64,000 bases of DNA from Arion vulgaris. Lineage: Eukaryota > Mollusca > Gastropoda > Stylommatophora > Arionidae. The stretch is from assembly GCA_020796225.1 (NCBI GenBank), contig CM036759.1:69713512-69777511 (forward strand), in the 5' to 3' direction. A program made the translations under genes and the position numbers. Shown here in pieces: positions 37,043-49,119 of the stretch. How positions within the stretch are numbered: the stretch's first letter is position 1; every line of letters starts with the position of its first letter. The notes beneath the pieces are model-generated. The model ran no database searches. It saw only the letters and a program-made list of their open reading frames with translations, and had not been told where the DNA came from.

Positions 37043-37089
37043 GTAAGTCAAATCTTCTTAAATTATTTATTCATTATTGGTTACTCAAC

Positions 37090-37260
37090 TGATGTCACGG
37101 CACTTCGGACATATCTATAGGTGCTCAGTCTCCCTCAACAGATGTCGAAGAAGTTGCATACTGATGATTCCTGAGGCTTGCTGGTTAATACATTTCTCTC
37201 CCATCCTCTCAAGTATCCAGCTCTACTAGTACAATTTGTAGATATTTGAAGACAGGTCGA
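37090..37260 (-). mobile_element. SINE C2 end and LINE H2 fragment
   Basis: GCACTTCGGACATATCTATA then GGTGCTC is the antisense SINE C2 end. The following CAGATGTCGAAGAAGTTGCA to CTACTAGTACAATTTG parallels the antisense H2 sequence at 5025-5125. Confidence 0.55.
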
Positions 37261-37264
37261 TCTG

Positions 37265-37735
37265 TCGTACTTCTAAACTGTCTCTGTCCTGCCCGCCTTT
37301 TACATCTTCTTTTCTTATATGTGTTTCGATATACGGGAAGACTGCAGGAAAACTATCTAGCAATGTTATGTCTGTCGTATAAGAATTGAATTTTGTCACA
37401 TCTGATGTAATACTTACTTGATAAAGACCTTTTGGTCAAAACGTTGCTGTGTATTGTTATTGTACTTGTTCTTACGTGTCTTTTGTCATCATTTTCTGAG
37501 TGTAAGCTGGAGAATTCTATTGGGCAGAAGAATTAGGTTGACCTGTATGACCTGCAGATCATCAGTTGGAATTGCTTGCACAGCAGAAAACAACATTTAC
37601 TTAAACACGAAATGTTTCTGTCAGGAAGCTTCTTCTTCTTCTTCTTCTTTCTCGAATCCTGTATGCCTCACAGCGTCAGGTCAGGCAGGAAGCTAACCAC
37701 GTTTAATTGTTCAGACACCCGTTCTCCTAACGATA
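37265..37735. other. Intron, no assigned feature
   Basis: Contains a short (CTT)n run at 37630-37650. Nothing else recognised. Confidence 0.45.
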
Positions 37736-37737
37736 AT

Positions 37738-37962
37738 ATAGAATTCTACTCTTCAGCGATCTCTGGTCATCATGCGCTTAGTTTACTGTGGGACCATAAA
37801 CTGGGCAATCAACTTTAGGTCTGTCAGGTTTCCCCAAAGTTAGTTTTTATGTCGATTGTGTTGCATCACAGCTCACCCATGAGAGGGCAGTCTTTGAGGA
37901 TATGTTTCGGTGTATGTTCCACCTGTTGACAGTGACAGAGAGTTGTTTGACTTATTCCTTGT
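37738..37962 (-). pseudogene. LINE H1 C-terminal fragment
   Basis: Antisense relative of 46655-46850: CAGCGATCTCTGGTCATCAT, GCGCTTAGTTTACTGTGGGA, CAGTCTTTGAGGATATG and ACCTGTTGACAGTGACAGAG. Confidence 0.8.
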
Positions 37963-38220
37963 CTATGTGTCTGTTCCTACTCTATGTGCATGTTCCTAGT
38001 CTATGTGTCTGTTCCTACTCTATGTGTCTGTTCCTAGTTTATGTGCTTGTTCCTAGTCTATGTGTTTGTTCCTAGTCTATGTGTCCGTTCCTAGTCTATG
38101 TGTATGTTCCTAGTCTATGTGTCTGTTCCTAATCTATGTGTCTGTTCCTACTCTATGTGCCTGTTCCTAGTCTTTGTGCCTGTTCCTAGTCTTTGTGCCT
38201 GTTCCTAGTCTTTGTGTAAG
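37963..38220. repeat. Minisatellite, 19-bp unit (CTATGTGTCTGTTCCTAGT), about 14 copies
   Basis: Units vary at TGTGTCTG, TGTGCCTG or TGTGCATG and CTAGT or CTACT. Confidence 0.93.
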
Positions 38221-38221
38221 T

Positions 38222-38645
38222 TGAGTCTGCAGTGCGTGGTCTATCTTCTTCTCTTAATCTTCCCTTGATCAACAAATTTCCTCCAACCAGATCTTTCTTT
38301 AGCAAGTCATCTTAGTTCATTTCAGGTCTTTCCGCTTTTCACTTTCTCTGTCTACAGTTCGTCTCCACATCCCTCTAGGTCACCCTCTACCTCTCTTGCC
38401 TCCCGGATTACATTTGAAAGCTACATGTGGGTGGGTGGTTTTCTGCATTCTTAATGTGTGTCCCATTTAGCGCACATAGTTGAAATATAATGTCCTGGTC
38501 GGTTCTGCTTAAGTCTTTGAGGAAATATTAACCATAACACTATCCAGTGTTTGTCTTCGAGTCTACTGCAGATTTTCTCTGTATGAAGGTGTATGTCAGA
38601 ATACATAAACAATATCAATATATAACTCAATAACCAGGTGTTGTA
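38222..38645 (-). pseudogene. LINE 3' region, antisense
   Basis: ATCAACAAATTTCCTCCAAC then CAGATCTTTCTTTAGCAAG reads antisense as an ERSGWRKFVD-type LINE C terminus. Upstream codons (to 38640) are decayed RT-end sequence. Confidence 0.6.
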
Positions 38646-38757
38646 CACATGTTATTGAGATTATGTTTTCATTATTCAGAAAACTTACATCATTTTCCAG
38701 TTTAGTCAAGATATCAAAGTTTATGTTACACATGTGTATTCAGCAGTAGTCTTGTTT

Positions 38758-40222
38758 TGCACGTTCATCACACGAATATTACATGGTGTGTTTTATGTGT
38801 GTCCAGACATGTTGTGTTTATGTGTGTCCAGACATGGTATGTTTTCGCCCGTCTGCCCAGCGTGTTCGTAGCGCGTTGGACTATGGGTGACTATCTCTCT
38901 GTGTGTGCGGGTTCAATTCCGTGGGATGGCAGAAAAAGCCACATATTCCCCAGATTTACGGTGTTCGTGGCACGAACCGAAGGGTTACGATGTCCATGGC
39001 ACCGAGCCGAAGAGCTGAAAAGCTCAATTGATTCTGGATCGGAAAAAAAACATGGTATGTTTTATGTGTGTCCAGACATGGTATGTTTTATGTGTGTCCA
39101 GACATGGTATGTTTTATGTGTGTCTAGACATGGTATGTTTTATGTGTGTCTAGACATGGTATGTTTTATGTGTGTCCAGACATGGTATGTTTTATGTGTG
39201 TCCAGACATGGTATGTTTTATGTGTGTCCAGATATGGTATGTTTTATGTGTGTCCAGACATGGTATGTTTTATGTGTGTCCAGACATGGTATGTTTTCTG
39301 TGTGTCCAGACATGGTATGTTTTCTGTGTGTCCAGACATGGTACGTTTTATGTGTGTCCAGACATGGTGTGTTTTATGTGTGTCCAGGCATGGTGTGTTT
39401 TATGTGTGTCCAGACATGGTGTGTTTTATGTGTGTCCAGACATGGTATGTTTTATGTGTGTCCAGACATGGTATGTTTTATGTGTGTCCAGACATGGTAT
39501 GTTTTATGTGTGTCCAGACATGGTATGTTTTATGTGTGTGTCCAGACATGGTATGTTTTATGTGTGTCCAGACATGGTATGTTTTATGTGTGTCCAGACA
39601 TGGTATGTTTTCTGTGTGTCCAGACATGGTATGTTTTCTGTGTGTCCAGACATGGTATGTTTTATGTGTGTCCAGACATGGTATGTTTTCTGTGTGTTCA
39701 GACATGGTGTGTTTTATGTGTGTCCAGGCATGGTGTGTTTTATGTGTGTCAGACATGGTATGTTTTATTGTGTCAGACATGGTATGTTTTCTGTTGTCCA
39801 GACAAGTATGTTTTATGTGTTCAGACATAGTCATGTTTTAGTGTGTCCAGACATGGTATGTTTTATGTGTGTCCAGACATGGTAGTTTTATGTGTGTCCA
39901 GACATGGTATTTTTATGTGTGTCCAGACATGGTATGTTTTATGTGTGTCCAGACATGGTATGTTTTATGTGTGTCCAGACATGGTATGTTTTATGTGTGT
40001 CCAGATATGGTATGTTTTATGTGTGTCCAGACATGGTATGTTTTATGTGTGTCCAGACATGGTATGTTTTATGTGTGTCCAGATATGGTATATTTTATGT
40101 GTGTCTAGACATGGTATGTTTTATGTGTGTCCAGATATGGTATATTTTATGTGTGTCCAGACATGGTATGTTTTATGTGTGTCCAGACATGGTATGTTTT
40201 ATATGTGTCCAGACATGGTACA
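38758..40222. repeat. Minisatellite, 26-bp unit, about 48 copies, interrupted by SINE B
   Basis: Unit is GTATGTTTTATGTGTGTCCA plus GACATG. Three units precede the SINE at 38846-39050 and the rest follow, so the array is older than the SINE insertion. Long plus-strand frames (up to 357 residues) are artefacts. Confidence 0.95.
38846..39050 (+). mobile_element. SINE B inside the 26-bp array
   Basis: Head TCGTAGCGCGTTGGACTATG and box B GCGGGTTCAATTCCGTGGG. The 3' end is GGATCGGAAAAAAAA. ACATGGTATGTTTT is found on both sides, which fits a target duplication but is also the array unit. Confidence 0.9.
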
Positions 40223-40329
40223 TATGATTTTATTCTCCTCTACCAGATATCTATTGTTTTTAAGTCTGTCAGACATTCTACTTGACATTTTTTTGACATC
40301 TTCATATGGTCATTATGATACATATGTCA

Positions 40330-40510
40330 TCTCACTGTCGACCAATGTCATTAAATGTTGACTAATGTCATTCACTGTCAGACCATATGTCTTCAATGTT
40401 GACCATGTTTTACTGTCGATCTCATATGTCATTCATGTGAGCCCATATGTCATTCAATATCGACCCATATGTCATTAAATGTTGACTCATATGTCATTCA
40501 ATTTCGGACA
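40330..40510. repeat. Degenerate repeat, about 22-bp unit
   Basis: Units around GACCCATATGTCATTCAATG, many with deletions. Confidence 0.75.
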
Positions 40511-40511
40511 C

Positions 40512-40768
40512 ATCAAAAGACATGAGTGCCTAGAGAAGATAATTTTGTATGTAACGGTGCCTGGAAGAAGAATTTGTATGTAACGGTGCCTAAAGGAAGA
40601 ATGAGAAGAAGACATAGAAGACTATGTGTGCAAGATGTCATTGACGATCTGAGAATGACTGCTGCTGCCGCCGGTCAACTTGCACAGAATAGAGAGTTTT
40701 TCATGGCTGCTGTCATGGAAACCAAGTTTCGGAAGGGACAAGCTACTTGATTACGATTGATAATGACG
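40512..40768 (+). pseudogene. LINE X tail
   Basis: Reads KGRMRRRHRRLCVQDVIDDL, RMTAAAAGQLAQNREFFMAA and VMETKFRKGQAT. A 28-bp piece with TTTGTATGTAACGGTGCCT is duplicated at its upstream end. Confidence 0.85.
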
Positions 40769-40864
40769 ACCATCTAGAATGTTATGGGTTTTTTCCTGAT
40801 CATTTTTTTCTATTTTTGGTTTTCTATTCTTGACTAAATATCTTTGTCTAATATGCATTTTTTC

Positions 40865-41672
40865 TGTCTGATCATATCTCTGACATGATATTGTTCTATA
40901 TGTGTCTGATTATATCTCTGACATATTGTTCTATATGTGTCTGATCATATCTCTGACATGATATTGTTCTATATGTGTCTGAACATATCTCTGACATGAT
41001 ATTGTTCTATATGTGTCTGATTATATCTCTGACATTATATTGTTCTATATGTGTCTGATTATATCTCTGACATGATATTGTTCTATATGTGTCTGATTAT
41101 ATCTCTGACATATTGTTCTATATGTGTCTGATCATATCTCTGACATATTGTTCTATATGTGTCTGATCATATCTCTGACATAGTGTTCTATATGTGTCTG
41201 AACATATCTCTGACATAATATTGTTCTATATGTGTCTGATTATATCTCTGACATGATGTTGTTCTATATGTGTCTGATCATATCTCTGACATATTGTTCT
41301 ATATGTGTCTGATCATATCTCTGACATATTGTTCTATATGTGTCTGAACATATCTCTGACATGATATTGTTCTATATGTGTCTGATCATATCTCTGACAT
41401 ATTGTTCTATATGTGTCTGATCATATCTCTGACATATTGTTCTATATGTGTCTGATCATATCTCTGACATTATATTGTTCTATATGTGTCTGATTATATC
41501 TCTGACATGATATTGTTCTATATGTGTCTGATCATATCTCTGACATATTGTTCTATATGTGTCTGAACATATCTCTGACATATTGTTCTATATGTGTCTG
41601 AACATATCTCTGACATATTGTTCTATATGTGTCTGATCATATCTCTGACATATTGTTCTATATGTGTCGACA
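40865..41672. repeat. Minisatellite, 35- or 39-bp unit, about 22 copies
   Basis: Unit contains TTCTATATGTGTCTGATCAT and ATCTCTGACATATTG; the 39-bp class has GACATGATATTG. Short and long classes are interspersed. Confidence 0.95.
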
Positions 41673-41867
41673 TCTCATTTTGAAACATAGACTATCGAAG
41701 CAGCTTCTGGCTGATTGATTTATTATTTCAAATCGAGAAAGATGACAAGGATCAATGAGAAAGTCAAACAACATTTTCATTGTCATCTAACGCAATCCAG
41801 ACTGCTTGGTTACTTAAGAGAGTCACTAAATTTATGTCTGGATATGAATATTGTTCTATTGTGTTGA

Positions 41868-42175
41868 AGTAATTATTTAATGTAATTATTGTCAATACAA
41901 CATATAATTGTTTAAATTAACTTTAGTTGTCAATAAACAATAATTGTTTAATGTAACAGCTTCACTACAATATATAATTGTTTAAATGAAACTTAGTTGT
42001 CAATACAAATATAATTGTTTAAATGTAACTTTAGTTGTCATAAACATATAATTGTTTATAATGTAATTAGGTCAATCAACATATAATTGTTAAATGTAAC
42101 TTTAGCTTCAATCAAATTATAATTGTTTAAATGTAACTTTAGTTGTCAATACAACATATAATTGTATTCTTGAGT
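41868..42175. repeat. Degenerate minisatellite, about 41-bp unit, about 7 copies
   Basis: Units contain AGTTGTCAATACAACATATA and ATTGTTTAAATGTAACTTT with many deletions. Confidence 0.85.
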
Positions 42176-42261
42176 TCTTAATAATTCATTCTGCATTCGA
42201 AACAAAACAAAATAATAATAATTTCCTGTAGAATATTTGTGCAATCTTCTAAACTATATCA

Positions 42262-42378
42262 GGGCTCTCACCGGTGCTAGGAGTTCATGTACTACCCTGA
42301 GATCTTTCTGTTAGAATGAGATCGGAGCACACATGGTTACTCATCGAAGTGCAATGATGATGGTCATATCAGTCATTC
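42262..42378 (+). mobile_element. SINE C tail fragment
   Basis: CACCGGTGCTAGGAGTTCAT, GAGATCGGAGCACACATGG and CGAAGTGCAATGATGATGG match the end of SINE C. Confidence 0.65.
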
Positions 42379-42529
42379 AATCATCATTCAATCATTCATT
42401 AATTATGTTAGCCTTGTAAGCTTCAACATTTTATAACAAAACGAGAAAGGATTGTTGTATTATTTCTTGTCTTTCCTGTTCAAGACCATGTCTACATTCA
42501 CTGAGATATATTGTTATGTTATGTTATGT

Positions 42530-42960
42530 TATGCGATCGACGTCATGGCACATTGGGCATTGCCATTCTGCTCTGTCTCCGTGCAGCAGCCACACCAAAG
42601 TCCATTTGCTCACGTTCCATGAGAAGTTGATTACTATATCTTCTCTCTCTACCACGAAGACGACACTGTCTGGCATGTTCAAACTTAACGCCTAATTCTC
42701 GAACTCGTTCCAGTGTCTGAGACTTGCCCATGTCACACAATTGAGAGCGTACCGCATTGATGATATCGGTTCTGTCCATACTTCTGACCACTTGAGTCGG
42801 GGCATTGTTTGCAAGAAAGTCAGCACGCTGCACTCCAGCACGTCCAGATGTGTACAGCCAAGTCATTTTTTGAGATGTGATCTCCGATGATGTCCACTCA
42901 TTCCACTTGCAAACTTCCAGATTCAATCCTTTGAAGCATATTCATCGAGGGTATGATAAT
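42530..42960 (-). pseudogene. LINE H2-like RNase H end
   Basis: Minus strand reads EVCKWNEWTSSEITSQKMTW, then LYTSGRAGVQRADFLANNA and VRELGVKFEHARQCRLRGRE. TW-x(3)-GxAGVxxxDxLA is the last RNase H motif, decayed. Relative at 48895-49110. Confidence 0.75.
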
Positions 42961-43318
42961 CGTATGGGTACCTGTTAACCACCATGCAGGCTCAGCCACC
43001 CATGACAGAGCCCTGGGGGCAGCGGGATCTCCAAGTCATGCCGATGTCGTTGTCTCGACAGCGCCGCAGTCCTCATGAAGTCTGCTACCGTTTCGTTTTG
43101 CTAAATAAGCCCGGAGGATCTGGTTCCGCCCGAGTCTAAATAAGATACCACCAGTGTCAGTGGATTAGTGTGAGTGCTGATCCACGAGTGCAAGAATCTA
43201 CCACATATTTTACATAGTGAGGCACATTGTCCATGTTACTTCATTCATGTTCTAGTTTTTGTAATGATTAAATGATTAAATGTCACTGTATGTGTGTGTG
43301 TGTGTGTGGTTTTGTTTA
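42960..43318. other. Intron, moderately GC-rich, unassigned; (GT)n run
   Basis: 43000-43150 is GC-rich without a recognisable frame. A (TG)n microsatellite lies at 43289-43309. Confidence 0.45.
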
Positions 43319-43319
43319 G

Positions 43320-43588
43320 TCTCGTCCGTGTGTGCGGGAGCTCCAAGGGAGCAAAGAATAGTACCACTGCGACCTACAAGGCATGTCGTTAGAGGCGACT
43401 GGAGTAGGGGCCTAGGGAGCTACCCTAGTAAATAAAAAGCTTCACAGAAATCGGATGTGCTGGTCTACTTGTTGGCGCAAGCTGGACAACGTAAATCTCT
43501 TAGGCTCAGATCACATACAGATCACAAAGAGAGGTTTAACAAGTAATCGATTTGAAGCGTTCGATAACGAAAAAGAAGGTTGGAGTCT
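43320..43588 (+). repeat. Interspersed repeat family F, unoccupied MITE site
   Basis: GGGAGCAAAGAATAGTACCA, ACAAGGCATGTCGTTAGAGG, GGGAGCTACCCTAGTAAATA and CACAGAAATCGGATGTGCTG. Corresponds to 31890-32440 without the 255-bp insertion. Confidence 0.8.
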
Positions 43589-43595
43589 TGGTTTA

Positions 43596-45103
43596 GTTTC
43601 TCATTGAGACACTATGTCAGTGTATGTGAGATCTACCTCATTGAGACACTATGTCAGTGTATGTAGATCGACTCATTGAGACACTATGTCAGTGTATGTG
43701 AGACCGACCTCATTGAGACACTATGTCAGTGTATGTGAGATCTAACTCATTGAGACACTATGTCAGTGTATATGAGATCTAACTCGTTGAGACAATATGT
43801 CAGTGTATGTGAGATCTACCTCATTGAGACACTATGTCAGTGTATGTCAGATCTACCTCATTGAGACACTATGTCAGATCTACCTCATTGAGACACTATG
43901 TCAGTGTATGTGAGATCTACCTCATTGAGACACTATGTCAGTGTATGTCGATCTACCTCATTGAGACACTATGTCAGTGTATGCAGATCTACCCATTGAG
44001 ACACTATGTCAGTGTATGTGAGATCTATCATTGAGACATATGTCAGTGTATGTCAGGTCTACCTCATTGAGACACTATGTCAGTGTATGTGAGATCTACC
44101 TCATTGAGACACTATGTCAGTGTATGTGAGACCGACATCATTGAGACACTATGTCAGTGTATGTAGATCGAACTCATGAGACCATGTCAGGTATGTCGAT
44201 CTACCTCATTGAGACACTATGTCAGTGTATGTGAGATCGACCTCATTGAGACACTATGTCAGTGTATGTGAACGAATCGAACACTATTCATTGAGATCGA
44301 CTCATAGACACTATGTCAGTGTATGTGAGACCGAACTCATTGAGACACTATGTCAGTGTATGTGAGACCGAACTCATTGAGACACTATGTCAGTGTATGT
44401 GAGACCGACCTCATTGAGACAATGTCAGTGTATGTGAGACGAACTCATTGAGACACTATGTCGTATGTGAGACGAACTCATTGAGACACTATGTCAGTGT
44501 ATGTGAGACCGAACTCATTGAGACACTATGTCAGTGTATGTGAGACCGAACTCATTGAGACACTATGTCAGTGTATGTGAGACCGAACTCATTGAGACAC
44601 TATGTCAGTGTATGTGAGACTGACTCATTGAGACACTATGTCAGTGTATGTGAGACCGAACTCATTGAGACACTATGTCAGTGTATGTGAGATCGACCTC
44701 ATTGAGACACTATGTCAGGTTATGTGAGATCTACCTCATTGAGACACTATGTCAGTGTATGTGAGACCGAACTCATTGAGACACTATGTCAGTGTATGTG
44801 AGACGAACTCATTGAGACACTATGTCAGTGTATGTGAGACGAACTCATTGAGACACTATGTCAGTGTATGGAGACGACTCAGTGAGACAATGTCAGTGTA
44901 TGTGAGACGAACTCATTGAGACACTATGTCAGTGTATGTGAGACTGAACTCATTGAGACACTATGTCAGTGTATGTGAGACTGACTCATTGAGACACTAT
45001 GTCAGTGTATGTGAGACCGAACTCATTGAGACACTATGTCAGTGTATGTGAGATCGACCTCATTGAGACACTATGTCAGGTTATGTGAGATCTACCTCAT
45101 TGA
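43596..45103. repeat. Minisatellite, 37-bp unit, about 41 copies
   Basis: Unit contains CTCATTGAGACACTATGTCA and GTGTATGTGAGA followed by TCTAC, TCGAC, CCGAA or CCGAC. A block of about 350 bp (with CAGGTTATGTGAGATCTACC) appears twice, near 44690-44745 and 45055-45100. Confidence 0.95.
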
Positions 45104-45127
45104 GAATGGCTTACTTATGGATAAAAT

Positions 45128-46330
45128 AGGACAGCAACTGCAGACATCAAAGAGATGAAGAAATGATGCTTGTGATGGATGGAACAACTGCAGACATCAA
45201 AGAGATGAAGAAATGATGCTTGTGATGGATGGAACAACTGCAGACATCAAAGAGATGAAGAAATGATGCTTGTGATGGATGGAACAACTGCAGACATCAA
45301 AGAGATGAAGAAATGATGCTTGTGATGGATGGAACAACTGCAGACATCAAAGAGATGAAGAAATGATGCTTGTGATGGATGGAACAACTGCAGACATCAA
45401 AGAGATGAAGAAATGATGCTTGTGATGGATGGAACAACTGCAGACATCAAAGAGATGAAGAAATGATGCTCAGTGATGGATGGAACAACTGCAGACATCA
45501 AAGAGATGAAGAAATGATGCTATGTGATGGATGGAACAACTGAAACATCAAAAATGAAGAAATGATGCTGGATGGATGGAACAACTGCAGACATCAAAGA
45601 GATGAAGAAATGATGCTTGTGATGGATGGAACAACTGCAGACATCAAAGAGATGAAGAAATGATGCTTGTGATGGATGGAACAACTGCAGACATCAAAGA
45701 GATGAAGAAATGATGCTTGTGATGGATGGAACAACTGCAGACATCAAAGAGATGAAGAAATGATGCTTGTGATGGATGGAACAACTGCAGACATCAAAGA
45801 GATGAAGAAATGATGCTTGTGATGGATGGAACAACTGCAGACATCAAAGAGATGAAGAAATGATGCTTGTGATGGATGGAACAACTGCAGACATCAAAGA
45901 GATGAAGAAATGATGCTTGTGATGGATGGAACAACTGCAGACATCAAAGAGATGAAGAAATGATGCTTGTGATGGATGGAACAACTGCAGACATCAAAGA
46001 GATGAAGAAATGATGCTTGTGATGGATGGAACAACTGCAGACATCAAAGAGATGAAGAAATGATGCTTGTGATGGATGGAACAACTGCAGACATCAAAGA
46101 GATGAAGAAATGATGCTTGTGATGGATGGAACAACTGCAGACATCAAAGAGATGAAGAAATGATGCTTGTGATGGATGGAACAACTGCAGACATCAAAGA
46201 GATGAAGAAATGATGCTTGTGATGGATGGAACAACTGCAGACATCAAAGAGATGAAGAAATGATGCTTGTGATGGATGGAACAACTGCAGACATCAAAGA
46301 GATGAAGAAATGATGCTTGTGATGGATAGG
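45128..46330. repeat. Minisatellite, 50-bp unit, about 24 nearly identical copies
   Basis: Unit contains GGAACAACTGCAGACATCAA, AGAGATGAAGAAATGATGCT and TGTGATGGAT. Most units are identical; variants are confined to 45470-45570. It abuts the LINE H1 remnant at 46325, whose first bases share GATGGAT. Confidence 0.95.
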
Positions 46331-46862
46331 ACACAGTTTGAAAAAATTAGAGGGGAACATCAGAGAAGCTTTTTTAGTTCAGAAAAGGCAGAAATTCAAT
46401 TGCAGTGCAACCCATCTCACTGTGGCATTGCAGGCAATGAGAGTGCCGTGCCAAAGAAAACAAATTATCAACTACTGTATTTTCAGGAGGTAAAACCCTC
46501 ACACAGAGAAAATCTACAGTAAAATGAAAGACAAACACTGGATGTGGTTATGGAAAAGACTCCATCAAAGCCCTAAGTAGAAAAGACCAGGTCATTATAT
46601 TTCGCCTACGTACCGGACACTGCAGACTCAACAAACCCTTACACTAGGAATAAATCAAACAGCTCTCTGCCAGTGTCAGCAGGCGGAACAGACACCTGAG
46701 CATGTCCTGCAAGACTGTTCTCTCCTGTGTGAGCTGAGAAGCAGCATGTGGCCACACCCAGTCGACCTAAAAACTAAGCTTTAGGGACACCTGACAGACC
46801 TGAAGCTGACTGCCCAGTTTGTGGTCCACAGTAAACTAAGCGCATGACCAGAGATCGCTGAA
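46325..46862 (+). pseudogene. LINE H1 RNase H and C-terminal remnant
   Basis: Reads IQLQCNPSHCGIAGNESA, then after frameshifts [19 protein letters not shown] and CQCQQAEQTPEHVLQDC. The order matches the complete copy at 24640-25300. Confidence 0.85.
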
Positions 46863-46954
46863 GTAGAAGAATAACATGCAAGAAATATGAAATACATAGA
46901 GAAGAGATTTGGAGGTCAAGATTAACGAGATTCAAGGGACACCTGGACAAGATA

Positions 46955-47345
46955 GAAACAATCAGACGCTTCACGGCAAATGTGTTAAGATAAGAAGATT
47001 AACGATAAGAAGAGCGGAAGTTGAAAGTAGTTTCAAACATCCACAAGATCCCATCAGCAGATTAAACAGAAAACAGCACACAGCAATCTTCCGTCTAAGA
47101 ACAGGTCACCGCAGGCTCAACCATCACATGCACAGAATAAAGCCTGCTCAGACTCCAGACAGAAACACAGACTCCAGAGCACATCCTGCAGTCATGTCCA
47201 TCATACATACACCAACGAAATGAAACATGGCCTCATGAACAAAGCTTAGAGCAAGCTATGGGTAACTCATGAGCAACTTCAACTGACATGCAGCTTCATA
47301 GAGGCAACCCATCTCATGGTTTAGACGAGCATACGAAACCGATCG
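46955..47345 (+). pseudogene. Second LINE H1-type remnant
   Basis: Reads [20 protein letters not shown] then LNHHMHRI, followed by frameshifted codons. A separate, more decayed copy of the same domain. Confidence 0.8.
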
Positions 47346-47474
47346 CAAAGAAGAAAGTAGCTTCAATAGATAAAGATAGGAATACTTGACACGTGTGAAC
47401 ATACGTTTAGGCAATCATTCTTATGTCTTGATTGATTGATTCATTCATTCATTGATGGGATAGGGCTATCATCA

Positions 47475-47872
47475 TTTCGAATTGGTGACCATGTGTGCTC
47501 CGATCTCTTTTTTGCACAGGAAGATTTCAGCTGCAGTGCACTAACTCCGTAACACCGGCGAGGGTTTCCGATGTAATTTTGAAGATGGTGAAGATATTTT
47601 GTAGAAATTTTATTTTTAATTTTTCTAATGAATTTTACCTGGGCAGCGGCTTTCCAGCCTACTCATTTTGATTTTTAATTGCCAATGGTTCTTTTATGTG
47701 CTCAAATTGAACATGTGACCTACGTTTTATCGTCCGTCTCCGGTAGAACTAGGAACTCGATTTCACCTACACTGATATCAGGGATCTCTGGAGAAATATC
47801 CACATGGTTCCACGAGGGATCACTGGCACCTTTGCACAGACAGACTGCTCTCCCGAGATCACTAAATTGATC
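47475..47872 (-). mobile_element. SINE C, long copy
   Basis: ACCATGTGTGCTCCGATCTC (antisense tail), AGTGCACTAACTCCGTAACA, TTTTGTAGAAATTTTATTTT, TTTATCGTCCGTCTCCGGTA and TTCCACGAGGGATCACTGGC parallel 32515-32875. Box B is decayed (GAGGGATCACTGG). Confidence 0.75.
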
Positions 47873-47879
47873 AGTTTGA

Positions 47880-48215
47880 GTGTGTGTTGTCTTCTCATGA
47901 TATCATTCAAGATTCGTTTGTCTTTCGTCATGATATAGTTTCAATAGATTTGAGTTTGATCTTTCTGTCATTATCAGTTTAATAGATTCTGGTTTGATCT
48001 TGTCCATGATATCAGTTTCAATAGATTGGTGTTTGATCTTTCTGTATGATATCATTCAAAGACTATTTGATCTTCTGTCATGATATCAGTTTCAATGATT
48101 GAGTTTGATCTTTCTGTCATGATATCAGTTCAAAGATTCTAGTTTGATCTTTCTGTCCATGATATCAGTTTCAGATTTGTGGTTGATCTTTCTGTCATGA
48201 ACTTCGATTATCACC
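47880..48215. repeat. Degenerate minisatellite, about 41-bp unit, about 8 copies
   Basis: Units around TTTCTGTCATGATATCAGTT then TCAATAGATT and GTTTGATC, with many deletions. Confidence 0.88.
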
Positions 48216-48227
48216 TTCCACATATCT

Positions 48228-48738
48228 AGGATGTTGATATGAAAGTTATCAACAACTGAGTTGTTTGTTGATGAAGTTGCAACCTGTCACGATGTGTTGT
48301 TGTATGGAAGTATGACCACTGTCAAGTGTTTGTTGATATGAAGTTGGCAAAATTCAGAGTTGTTTTTGTATGAATATAGACAATAGTTGTGTGTAGTTTG
48401 ACCATCTGTCATGTTTTTGTATAATATACTCCCAAACAATGTGTTGTTGATATGAAAGTTATGAGCAACAACTGTCAAGTTGTGTTGTTGATATGAAAGT
48501 TATGAGCAACAACTGTCAAGATGTGTTGTTGATATGAAAGTTATGAGCAACAACTGTCAAGATGTGTTGTTGATATGAAAGTTATGAGCAACAACTGTCA
48601 CGATGTGTTGTTGATATGAAAGTTATGAGCAACAACTGTCACGATGTGTTGTTGATATGAAAGTTATAAGCAACAACTGTCAGGATGTGTTGTTGATATG
48701 AAAGTTATGAGCAACAACTGTCAGGATGTGTTGTTAAA
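48228..48738. repeat. Minisatellite, 41-bp unit, about 12 copies
   Basis: Unit contains GATGTGTTGTTGATATGAAA and GTTATGAGCAACAACTGTCA. The left 200 bp is degenerate and the right 300 bp is nearly perfect. Confidence 0.93.
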
Positions 48739-48739
48739 C

Positions 48740-48890
48740 ATGTTGTTTATGACTTCCAACTAAAACTTGTACTCCACTCAAACAGAACCAGATAAATGAT
48801 TCAATAGAAAACACACAAATCTTGTAATATTGGTTTTTTTCAATTTATTTTCTAAATACATATTTTCATAATAAAATTACAGTACTTATA
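48740..48890. other. Intron spacer, nothing assigned
   Basis: AT-rich, no feature recognised. Confidence 0.5.
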
Positions 48891-48894
48891 CAAT

Positions 48895-49115
48895 GTTGAT
48901 CGTCTATGTTTTGTTATTCAATCGACGTTCTGGCAATTAGGCATTCATATTCTGTCCGCTGCAGCAGCCATCCCAAAGTTTCTTATCTGTTACTAGCATA
49001 TCATAGTCCAGCTTCATGTAAGGTGCTTCAGTTTGCTCTCGTTGGATGCGTCTTCTGGCACCATCTCGAGGTTTTAGTTACATTCTGGTTTCACATGAGG
49101 TAGTCGTTTGTGTAA
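48895..49115 (-). pseudogene. LINE H2-like fragment
   Basis: ATTCAATCGACGTTCTGGCA, TTAGGCATTCATATTCTGTC and GCAGCAGCCATCCCAAAG parallel 42533-42605. Confidence 0.65.
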
Positions 49116-49119
49116 GACA

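Noticed and set aside
35074..35334. 86-residue basic open frame as a small gene
   Set aside because: No recognisable domain, no conserved context, and intronic position. It is listed only as unassigned sequence.
38757..39885. Plus-strand frames of 231-357 residues rich in C, V, M and F
   Set aside because: They are translations of the 26-bp minisatellite in three frames, partly through a SINE. No domain, and start codons occur in every unit.
48738..48775. HVVYDF-like codons resembling the segment expected after exon l
   Set aside because: Continuous with the 41-bp array, no acceptor, and the following residues do not resemble APSSHN..YAG.
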